A stretch of 53,618 nucleotides of DNA, from positions 1 through 53,618 of IMG/VR virus record IMGVR_UViG_3300044684_000174; one strand, 5' to 3'. The DNA comes from a virus. Of this stretch, positions 47,620-53,618 are shown piece by piece. Each line of letters begins with the position of its first letter. The first letter of the stretch is position 1. Both the position numbers and the translations under genes were made by a program. The notes beneath the pieces are model-generated. The model ran no database searches. It was not told the origin of the DNA and saw nothing but the letters and a program-made list of their open reading frames with translations.

Positions 47620-49650
47620 TTAGTCTTTCCTGTAAAACGGCACTAGCGACCCCTCCGCAGCGATCGGCAGCCCTTCCGCCCATGCAGGCAGATCAGTTAA
47701 TAGCTGCACAAACTGTTCTGCGGTTTGTCCATCTTGGTGGTAGGATAAAGCCTGGTCATGGATCAAAGTCATAATCTCGTAGCCTTCGTTCTCACAGTTG
47801 TGTGCTCCGGCCGCCATGACGTCGGCAGCAACCGCTTGTGTGGCATTTTCCACGAGTGACCCGCCCCACGTCGCGATGTCACCCCACTGGGTTCCCTTGA
47901 TGTTGCCAAAGAAGTGGATTCGGTCATCCTTGATCTTGGGCCACGGGTAGGCAAGCTTCCGGCCCGAAGGCAGCTTCATCAGCAGAAACGGGATACCAGA
48001 GATGTCCTCGCATTTGAATGCTACCTTGCCAGCGGGGAAAACTTTGCCCTTGTTCAGGATCGCCCGCTTGGCAGCTCTCTCGGAGTCATACCAGAACGAC
48101 ACAATCTTCTTGTTGGCTGACCGGAAGGTGGTCACCGCTTTATCTTCGAGCCCGGCTTCAAGGTCATAGTTGCCTTGTGCTTTAACCGTGACACGGAACT
48201 TGGAAGAGCCCATGCCGAACCCGAGACCAAGCTTTGCGTGCTTGCCAACGTGGCGGTGCGGGAACTTCTCTACCTGGTCAACCCGGTCAAACCCGTAGAT
48301 CAGCATGGCTAGCAGCCGGTATGGGTCAAGCGCGTGCTTCTCTTCCGGCGTTTTAGCGGCATCGTAGGCGCGGTACTGCCGTAATGCGTCCTCTTCCCCC
48401 GCCAGCCATGCCACGATACGGGCCTCGATAGCTGCATAGTCTGCATCGTTGATCGGGCGTGAGTCTTGGACGAAATGCCGGATGCAAAGGCTAATGATCT
48501 CCAGCGGGTCACCGTAGCAAAGGTCTAGCATCTCCCGGCTGATACCTTCACAAATTTCCTTGTAAGCTTCCTCGCTGGTCTTGGTGGAACGCTTCATGTT
48601 TTGGAACTGCACCAGTGATGCAGTCCAACGGCCGGTATTCGCCCCGTGGTGGTTAAGCATACCACGGATGCGGTTGTCATGGGGTCCAACGCAAGCCAGC
48701 ATTGCAGCGACCTTCTTCGGGGCCGCGTAGGACAGAGCTTGCTTCATCTGGAGAGCGTCTATCACTTCGTAGATCGCTGGGTCTTGCGGGTCGTCTTCAA
48801 ACTGACCAAGAAAATCGTCAATGGTTCCAGCTTGCAGATCCGGCAATCGTGCGCCTCTTTCATTGCACCAGGAGAGTACCTTCTCCCGCTGAGTGATCTC
48901 GAAGCCAGTCAGATCCCGGAACCGAGCTGACACAATAGCCGTTTCCTCTTCAATGATACGCTGCGTGTGCTGGAGAGCGGGGATATTCACTGCTACACCA
49001 CGAGCGTTTATTTTGGCGTCGAGGGTATAGTTGGCATTGTTGATAGGCTCATCGAAGTAAGCTAGTTTCCGGCCAACCTCTTGCTCTACCCGAACGTCCT
49101 GGCGGCAGTATTCTACGAACTCCCGGAAAGCTTCTGGCTCGTCTGCGGGGTAGATGCGACGAACAGGAACACCTTCCGGGTTCTTCTTGGTGGGCTTCTT
49201 CGCGGGCTGCATCTGCGCAAACTTCTTGATGAGCGCTTTGCCGCGGTTGTCCTTCTTAGCGCTTAGCCCCAAAGTCTCTGCCAGCTTTTCCAGTGAGTTT
49301 GGTAGGCATGCCCGGCGGGCCAATGACATCGTACAGCGGAACCGGGAAAGGTCGGGGCACCTTATGTTCCAAGTCTTGAACATCAGCGCTTGGCTCATAG
49401 CCATCTCCATCATGGCGTTGTGAGCATACACAAGCACTGAAGGGTCTTCAAGCGCATCCCAATAGCGCTCAAGCTTATCAAGCTCAGAGTCAGGCATCCC
49501 TTGCCACCATGCCATAGGTTCCTCGTCATCTATGGCCATTGCCGCCACAAGTATTTCTGTTGAGCTATCGTAGGAGTAGCGGTATGCCCCGACATCCCTC
49601 AGATCGGCCTCTGAGAAAGATTCGTAGTCGAGATGAAGGTGTCGGGGCAT
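47620..49650 (-). CDS. DNA polymerase, family A, with 3'-5' exonuclease
   Basis: 676 residues. N-terminal exonuclease: HLDYESFSEADL (D8, E10), then a later YCRQDV (Exo III-like D). Polymerase: DYAAIEARIVAWLAGEEDAL (motif A), KHAKLGLGFGMGSSKF (motif B region), LIHDQALSY (motif C). Motif C has Gln where most family A enzymes have Glu (HDE), which is worth noting. It copies the genome with DUF2815, DUF2800, VRR-NUC and helicase partners. Confidence 0.93.
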   Translation of the reverse strand: MPRHLHLDYESFSEADLRDVGAYRYSYDSSTEILVAAMAIDDEEPMAWWQGMPDSELDKLERYWDALEDPSVLVYAHNAMMEMAMSQALMFKTWNIRCPDLSRFRCTMSLARRACLPNSLEKLAETLGLSAKKDNRGKALIKKFAQMQPAKKPTKKNPEGVPVRRIYPADEPEAFREFVEYCRQDVRVEQEVGRKLAYFDEPINNANYTLDAKINARGVAVNIPALQHTQRIIEEETAIVSARFRDLTGFEITQREKVLSWCNERGARLPDLQAGTIDDFLGQFEDDPQDPAIYEVIDALQMKQALSYAAPKKVAAMLACVGPHDNRIRGMLNHHGANTGRWTASLVQFQNMKRSTKTSEEAYKEICEGISREMLDLCYGDPLEIISLCIRHFVQDSRPINDADYAAIEARIVAWLAGEEDALRQYRAYDAAKTPEEKHALDPYRLLAMLIYGFDRVDQVEKFPHRHVGKHAKLGLGFGMGSSKFRVTVKAQGNYDLEAGLEDKAVTTFRSANKKIVSFWYDSERAAKRAILNKGKVFPAGKVAFKCEDISGIPFLLMKLPSGRKLAYPWPKIKDDRIHFFGNIKGTQWGDIATWGGSLVENATQAVAADVMAAGAHNCENEGYEIMTLIHDQALSYHQDGQTAEQFVQLLTDLPAWAEGLPIAAEGSLVPFYRKD

Positions 49651-49668
49651 ACGTGTTGCAGCGGTTAA

Positions 49669-50211
49669 TTAAAACTCGTCCAGCTTCTCCTCAAGAGCTT
49701 CAAACTCATCCTCTGCGTTGATTGGAGCGGCACCGAAGCTCTCACCGTCTTTGACAAACTGGACGGCCCGAAGCTCAGCATTCACACGCTTACCCCACTT
49801 GTTATCTTGCACCCAAAGGCGTACAGTAGCATTGACATAGCACCCGGCATACACAACGCCATCTTCTTCAGTCACTGGGCTCACCGAACGGTCAACAACA
49901 GCGGGCCGGGTCTTCCGGCCGGCAGAGATGAACATGATACCATCACCGTAGCCTTCGATATCGGCTTTGTCGTTACCATCGCGCAAGCAGGATTTGAAGT
50001 TGGTCTTCTTCTTCCAGTAGTCGAGAGCAAGCCGGTCAATCAGCTTCTCGATTTGAGCGATCGTAGATTTGTGCTCTTCTACGTCCATGAGGAACGTAGC
50101 TGAGAACTTGGGTTCTTGCCCTTCCTCCATCGCGTGAGCAGTGAAGAGGTGAGGGAAGGAAAGCCGAACGTTCTTCAGCTTGACGATTGCGGGGTCTGCG
50201 GGTTGTCCCAT
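49669..50211 (-). CDS. DUF2815 single-stranded DNA-binding protein
   Basis: 180 residues. VKLKNVRLSFPHLFTAHAME, then PKFSATFLMDVEEHKSTIAQ and VYAGCYVNATVRLWVQDNKW, ELRAVQFVKDGESFG match the DUF2815 OB-fold family. The acidic C-terminus ends EEKLDEF, an SSB-like tip. It coats ssDNA at the fork. 18 bases before polymerase. Confidence 0.9.
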   Translation of the reverse strand: MGQPADPAIVKLKNVRLSFPHLFTAHAMEEGQEPKFSATFLMDVEEHKSTIAQIEKLIDRLALDYWKKKTNFKSCLRDGNDKADIEGYGDGIMFISAGRKTRPAVVDRSVSPVTEEDGVVYAGCYVNATVRLWVQDNKWGKRVNAELRAVQFVKDGESFGAAPINAEDEFEALEEKLDEF

Positions 50212-50242
50212 ATATGTGGTTTTCTTAACTGTCGGTTTCTGG

Positions 50243-51166
50243 TTAGTCTACGTCAGACAATTTGAAAGTTGCCTGCTTGTCGTCGTGAGGTACGACCTGT
50301 TTAGGAGTGAACGGGAACTCTGCGGACTCAAACCCGCAAGCCCCACGGTGGCCGCCCCCGCCGTGCTTTACAGCGATCTTAGACAGGTCAAGATCTGTGC
50401 GGAAACTAGCTTGGTACATGCTAACGTTCCACTTCTCCCCGTCGAAGTAGAATCCCATCAAGGCATCATGTCCATTGGATGGTTTATCGAGAGCCACAAA
50501 TGAATTGCTGTTGCAGCGAGCCGTACAGAGAGCCAAGAAGATAAGACCCTCAAACTTCAGCATAAAGCTACGATGCCGTATCACGTTTGCGTCTCGTTTC
50601 TCGATACACGTCTTTGCAGCGCGGCCGCCCGTCAGTAACGAGCTGACATAGATGTTGCCGTTTTGACCGTATTCTAAAAGGAGATCCCAATTCAAGTTTG
50701 GACATGCATCCAGTGCGAACTGGAAATCAATATCGTCCCCATTGCTGGGTTTGTGATCCCAGATGTCGTACTCCCCGGCAAGGGTGACAGCATAGGGCTC
50801 CAGAACTCGACGGCGTTCGTAGGCGACTTTGACCCAGCTAACATCTCCGAAAAGGTATTGCCAAGTGAGGCGGCAAGCGGCAACACCGTCGATACGGTAA
50901 CCAGGGATGGCAGGATGATATCTATCGATCGCGCTCTTGTGGTGGTCGATCCAGTTGAGAGCAGGATGATCCATCAGCTCAGGGATGGAGATATCAAGCA
51001 TGTAGATGGTGGAGTCCTGGGAAACCTCCGGCACTGGATCGCCGTAGTTCCAACCGATGTACTCGGTCTTTCCAGGGTATTCGTTCTCAAAAAACTTCTT
51101 CGCGATTTCACGACAGAAGATGCCGTCGTAGTCTGCGTTGTGGTAAATTACAATGATGGGTGCCAT
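50243..51166 (-). CDS. DHH/DHHA1 family phosphoesterase
   Basis: 307 residues. YHNADYDGIFC, MLDIS, NWIDHHKSAID and the C-terminal KHGGGGHRGACGFE give DHH motifs I-III and the DHHA1 GGGH loop. Relatives degrade short RNA/DNA (nanoRNase) or cyclic nucleotides. Why it is in the replication operon, between SSB-like and DUF2800 genes, is not known; removing short primers or signalling nucleotides are both possible. Its gene starts 12 bases after the DUF2800 stop. Confidence 0.87.
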   Translation of the reverse strand: MAPIIVIYHNADYDGIFCREIAKKFFENEYPGKTEYIGWNYGDPVPEVSQDSTIYMLDISIPELMDHPALNWIDHHKSAIDRYHPAIPGYRIDGVAACRLTWQYLFGDVSWVKVAYERRRVLEPYAVTLAGEYDIWDHKPSNGDDIDFQFALDACPNLNWDLLLEYGQNGNIYVSSLLTGGRAAKTCIEKRDANVIRHRSFMLKFEGLIFLALCTARCNSNSFVALDKPSNGHDALMGFYFDGEKWNVSMYQASFRTDLDLSKIAVKHGGGGHRGACGFESAEFPFTPKQVVPHDDKQATFKLSDVD

Positions 51167-51178
51167 GATGTTGTTAGG

Positions 51179-52408
51179 TTAAAATTCGTCTAAATCGATA
51201 ATAGGGCCGAACTCGTCTGAAGCGTTGATAACATACGCTTCGCGCTTGTCATCCTCTGGGGCCAGCACAGGTGTACCTTGTGCCTTAGAGATTAGGTTAG
51301 TGAGCGCAACGTTGAACTTCTGCTTGCCGAGCTTCTTCTCTGCGGCGGCAGGCCCGATTACCTTTTTCTCGTAGACCTCATCCTCTCGAAGGATGGTAGT
51401 CTGTAAAAGCAATTTGCCTGCTTTGTCAGGATCAGACCAAAAGCGGTTTCCGCCGCGTGAGAGAACTAGCTTGTGACCAGGTATAGTGCCTCCGTTCTTT
51501 ACAAAGGATAGCGCATACGACTCAACGTCTTTGATCCATTTCTCAATGCTGCTGCCATGCTTTAGCACTGCCACAATCTGCTCAACGCTAATCACATTGG
51601 GAGCAGGTAACGAGAGTGGCTTCTCGTCAATCACCGCAAGCGCTTCAACGTCTTTAGTGTAGTAGCTCCACCTGGATTCACAGAACTTTTTCGCGGGGCA
51701 CCACTGACAAGCTTTTTCTGAGGGAGCAAATTCGACTTCTCCTGGTGCCTTACCTTGGGCCACATGAGCTTGTTGAACTAAAAAGTAGCCTGTATGATAA
51801 AGCTCTCCCCATGTTGTTTCCCAAGTGCGAAACGGTTCCGCTGAGTCCCTACCACGGGGTTGAAAGATGTGAAGAGTTATAGCAAAATCACTACTAGGAC
51901 CGTCGTCTAAGTTACCTGTTTCAGAGAACCGCGAAAGAATCAGCCCGATTGCGTAGATCGATAGTTGCAAGTTCCTAACCGCATCCACGATGATTCCTTC
52001 CCCGTACTTAAAGTCTACAATATGCACGTTATTCTGATTAACTACCGCAGCATCTACAATAGCATTGCGGCCTTCCATGTAGAAGAGCGGGAACTTGTGC
52101 TCGACTAGCAATGTGCTACCCGGCTCCCGAAGGCTAGCGACGTATTCAGAGTAGTCCCAGCCGTGCATCCGCATCTCAGCATTCACAGGCACCGGGCATT
52201 TCTCTTTGTCGCTTTCGTCCGGTTTACGGTCTTGGAGGAACGCAGCAGCTACCTCGTGAGCTGTTGTACCTTCCTGGTTGAAAACGTTATCGGAATCTTC
52301 ACACCTATCCCAGTTGTCAAAGATGAACTGCGGGCTAGCTGTGCACGTCGTCCACCGGTCGGCGGAAGACGGGTTAAGATCGATTTTGCGGGTGCGCTTT
52401 TTGGTCAT
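51179..52408 (-). CDS. DUF2800 Cas4/RecB-like nuclease
   Basis: 409 residues from ATG 52406, five bases after the small gene's TAA. SSADRWTTCTAS opens DUF2800. EGTTAHEVAAAF and NVHIVDFKYGEGIIVDA (D, and DxK of PD-(D/E)xK) and CQWCPAKKFC (Fe-S-type Cys cluster) fit Cas4/AddB-like nucleases. It ends with the tip IDLDEF. The same gene pair with DUF2815 is common in tailed phages and is thought to serve recombination or replication. Confidence 0.9.
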   Translation of the reverse strand: MTKKRTRKIDLNPSSADRWTTCTASPQFIFDNWDRCEDSDNVFNQEGTTAHEVAAAFLQDRKPDESDKEKCPVPVNAEMRMHGWDYSEYVASLREPGSTLLVEHKFPLFYMEGRNAIVDAAVVNQNNVHIVDFKYGEGIIVDAVRNLQLSIYAIGLILSRFSETGNLDDGPSSDFAITLHIFQPRGRDSAEPFRTWETTWGELYHTGYFLVQQAHVAQGKAPGEVEFAPSEKACQWCPAKKFCESRWSYYTKDVEALAVIDEKPLSLPAPNVISVEQIVAVLKHGSSIEKWIKDVESYALSFVKNGGTIPGHKLVLSRGGNRFWSDPDKAGKLLLQTTILREDEVYEKKVIGPAAAEKKLGKQKFNVALTNLISKAQGTPVLAPEDDKREAYVINASDEFGPIIDLDEF

Positions 52409-52413
52409 AAACG

Positions 52414-52545
52414 TTACCTGTAAAAACTTGCATACGACAACATCGCTACCCAACGCAGCACATCCAGCATGTCCCAATAATGAGAAAACACTCGGTTTGT
52501 GTTTTGACACCACCAAAGAAATGCTGCGCGACGTTTAGTAAGCAT
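52414..52545 (-). CDS. Small aromatic protein, 43 aa
   Basis: AGGAG SD nine bases upstream. MLTKRRAAFLWWCQNTN then WDMLDVLRWVAMLSYASFYR: hydrophobic and aromatic with basic ends, membrane-tethered or packing against a larger partner. Five bases before the DUF2800 ATG. Too short for a family call, but the SD and coupling are convincing. Confidence 0.6.
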   Translation of the reverse strand: MLTKRRAAFLWWCQNTNRVFSHYWDMLDVLRWVAMLSYASFYR

Positions 52546-52564
52546 AATGCTGTGCTCCTTGATT

Positions 52565-52606
52565 CAGACTTGGACGGGGAAACGTGTCCCCCGCCCCGTG
52601 TCTAAA
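52565..52606. repeat. Structured 42-base intergenic element, copy A
   Basis: 37 of 42 bases match copy B at 53055. It folds with CGGGG/CCCCG (core) and outer AGAC/GTCT. Lies about 20 bases upstream of the 43-aa gene start. No U-tract follows. Function unknown. Confidence 0.7.
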
Positions 52607-52618
52607 CCCGCTCCTCTG

Positions 52619-53014
52619 TTAGAGCGAAAGGGCTTCGATGTCCTTCTCAAAGGCCGCGTGCTTGTCGGCAGGGATGTCCTTGAGACTGGAGCCGTACTTA
52701 GCGATGATCTTTTTCACTTCCTCGCCTTTACCATCCTGGACGAGTGGCGAGATAAGATCGCGGAGCTGTTCGTAGGTCTTGCCCTCGACTTCAGCAGGCT
52801 TCTTCTCTTCGACTGGTGCAGTAGCAGCTTTTCCGCGACCGCCGCGTGCACCCTTCGGTGCTTCAGTAGTGTCACCGCCGGTAACGGCTCCAGCGGGTGC
52901 CCCGGTCGGTGTGTCAGTAGTTGCACCACCCATTGCTTCATCAGCGAGAGCGGTAGCAGCGGAAGCCAGCGCGGTAGCGGCTGAAGCAAAAGCGAGGATT
53001 GTAGTTCTGTTCAT
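52619..53014 (-). CDS. Ala-rich protein with C-terminal helical domain, 131 aa
   Basis: N-terminus ILAFASAATALASAATALAD looks like a signal peptide or an amphipathic helix, then a Gly/Pro/Thr linker and a basic patch GARGGRGKAA. The C-terminal 55 residues (YEQLRDLISPLVQDGKGEEV, KKIIAKYG, DIPADKHAAFEKDIEAL) form a small helical domain that recurs in phages after such linkers. Function unknown. Copy B of the structured element lies in its leader. Confidence 0.55.
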   Translation of the reverse strand: MNRTTILAFASAATALASAATALADEAMGGATTDTPTGAPAGAVTGGDTTEAPKGARGGRGKAATAPVEEKKPAEVEGKTYEQLRDLISPLVQDGKGEEVKKIIAKYGSSLKDIPADKHAAFEKDIEALSL

Positions 53015-53054
53015 AAGTTATGTGGATATGGTTTATGTGGCGTTCTGGTTGACC

Positions 53055-53096
53055 CAGACTTGAACGGGGGCACTTGTCCCCCGTCCCGTGTCTAAA
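53055..53096. repeat. Structured 42-base intergenic element, copy B
   Basis: Same length as copy A. Stem ACGGGGG/CCCCCGT (53064-53070 and 53078-53084), loop CACTTGT, outer AGAC/GTCT. The A-to-B base changes alter stem-end pairs but keep the core. Between the microprotein and the 131-aa gene. Confidence 0.7.
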
Positions 53097-53111
53097 TCAG
53101 CACCGCTGAGA

Positions 53112-53207
53112 TTAGCACTTATCCTTTTTCGGCATCGGCTTTTTGCCGGTGGGTTTGCTCGACGGTTTGCCCATTTTATTGACGGGTTTTTGCACTTTTT
53201 GTGCCAT
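53112..53207 (-). CDS. Lys/Pro microprotein, 31 aa, with perfect SD
   Basis: ATG 53205-53207 to TAA 53112-53114. Ten Lys and five Pro in 31 residues, ending KKDKC with a single Cys. The SD is AAAGGAGGTGAT (53213-53224), a full 12-base match to the usual 16S 3' end, seven bases before ATG. No other start here comes close. It is the first gene of the early operon behind promoter P1. Likely an abundant early nucleic-acid- or host-protein-binding peptide. Function unknown. Confidence 0.75.
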   Translation of the reverse strand: MAQKVQKPVNKMGKPSSKPTGKKPMPKKDKC

Positions 53208-53226
53208 GTGGTATCACCTCCTTTTG

Positions 53227-53245
53227 CCCTAGTTGAATACTAGGG
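53227..53245. promoter_or_regulatory. Hairpin in the microprotein leader
   Basis: Perfect arms CCCTAGT (53227-53233) and ACTAGGG (53239-53245), five-base loop, close to the expected transcript start and two bases upstream of the SD. May stabilise the 5' end or be an operator. Confidence 0.55.
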
Positions 53246-53260
53246 TCAACGATTTATTAG

Positions 53261-53288
53261 AGCATAGGGTTATTGCCTAATTAGTCAA
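53261..53288 (-). promoter_or_regulatory. Early leftward promoter P1
   Basis: Minus strand TTGACT (53288-53283), 16 bases, TATGCT (53266-53261). Its -35 overlaps the primase stop codon (53285-53287). It shares TTGACTAATTAGGCAA with P2 and the spacer pattern with P3, so it should fire with them early. Confidence 0.7.
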
Positions 53289-53618
53289 CCGTAGATTAGC
53301 TCCATGCAGAGATTTTTTTGGTTCGTTTCGCTCCTCAGTACAGCGGTTTGGATAGCGCTAGCAGCACTGACCCCGCCACGCACCCAGATGTAGTGTTTGT
53401 CGGTGCCAAACGTGTGTCGGCCGACCTGCTGGAAACCTTCTTCGCGCAAGACGTGGGCCACCTGCTGAGGTGTGGCCTTGACCCCTTCCTCCAAGTGCAG
53501 AACATCCAAAATTGTTTTGGCGCTGACGATGTCATATTGGAGCAGAGGGTAGTCGCCTTCCAACATGAGACGGCGGATCGACGCAGCGACGTCAGAGCTG
53601 GAGTCGTTGATGACCTCC
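53285..53618 (-). CDS. Primase-helicase, 3' end (continues from base 1 across the circle)
   Basis: The same frame as at 1-2382, re-entering the window at 53618 and ending in TGA at 53285-53287. Bases 53492-53618 duplicate bases 1-127. This part encodes the C-terminal helical end (DIVSAKTILDVLHLEEGVKA, TPQQVAHVLREEGFQQVGRH), a winged-helix-like D5-type tail. Treat as one gene with the first part. Confidence 0.88.
   Translation of the reverse strand, partial: EVINDSSSDVAASIRRLMLEGDYPLLQYDIVSAKTILDVLHLEEGVKATPQQVAHVLREEGFQQVGRHTFGTDKHYIWVRGGVSAASAIQTAVLRSETNQKNLCMELIYG
53492..53618. repeat. 127-bp direct terminal repeat, right copy
   Basis: Identical to bases 1-127. See left copy. Confidence 0.95.

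Noticed and set aside
1-53618. CRISPR array
   Set aside because: No evenly spaced repeat series was seen; the repeats found are two-copy elements.

Overview
The window is a complete circular phage genome opened at an arbitrary point. Bases 1-127 recur exactly at 53492-53618, the signature of a circular assembly overlap, so the unique genome is 53,491 bp. A primase-helicase gene runs through the join. No integrase, tail tape measure, sheath or RNA polymerase gene is visible. A ring of portal, scaffold, capsid, tail-tubular-like and large ejection-like proteins suggests a short-tailed (podovirus-type) phage that does its own DNA replication with a family A polymerase. Lipoprotein-type and Sec-type signals in the late cluster point to a Gram-negative (diderm) host; the genus cannot be told. 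Most genes lack a Shine-Dalgarno (SD) sequence, and starts sit 0-7 bases from the preceding stop.

Layout. (1) 44213-53207 and, through the join, to 9544, all leftward: early and replication genes. From upstream to downstream: a Lys/Pro microprotein, an alanine-rich protein, DUF2800 nuclease, DHH phosphoesterase, DUF2815 ssDNA-binding protein, DNA polymerase, VRR-NUC nuclease, SNF2 helicase; and, from a second start near 9060, about twenty small phage genes, an XRE repressor-like gene, a MutS domain I-like gene and the primase-helicase. (2) 9545-10055: a gene-free, repeat-rich control region. (3) 10056-13325 rightward: small terminase, then a nucleotide/NAD-flavoured accessory cassette (dNTP pyrophosphohydrolase-like, HExxH protease, stand-alone NAD-ligase Ia domain, glycosyltransferase, SLOG protein). 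(4) 13314-15939 leftward: large terminase and a UVR-motif protein, separated from and opposite to the small terminase. (5) 15989-44221 rightward: tail and receptor proteins, ejection proteins, three glycosyltransferases, portal, ATP-grasp enzyme, scaffold, capsid, a signal-peptide-bearing GH43-like protein, and a lysis block with holin candidates, lipoproteins, a papain-like peptidase and a double-psi beta-barrel murein enzyme candidate.

Points that stand out: acidic-Phe C-terminal tips shared by five replication/regulation proteins; a PurD-like ATP-grasp enzyme and glycosyltransferases embedded in the virion operon (possible virion modification); a conserved gene cut by a Trp-site amber codon; two copies of a 42-base structured intergenic element; and one microprotein preceded by a perfect 12-base anti-16S match in a genome that otherwise hardly uses SD.
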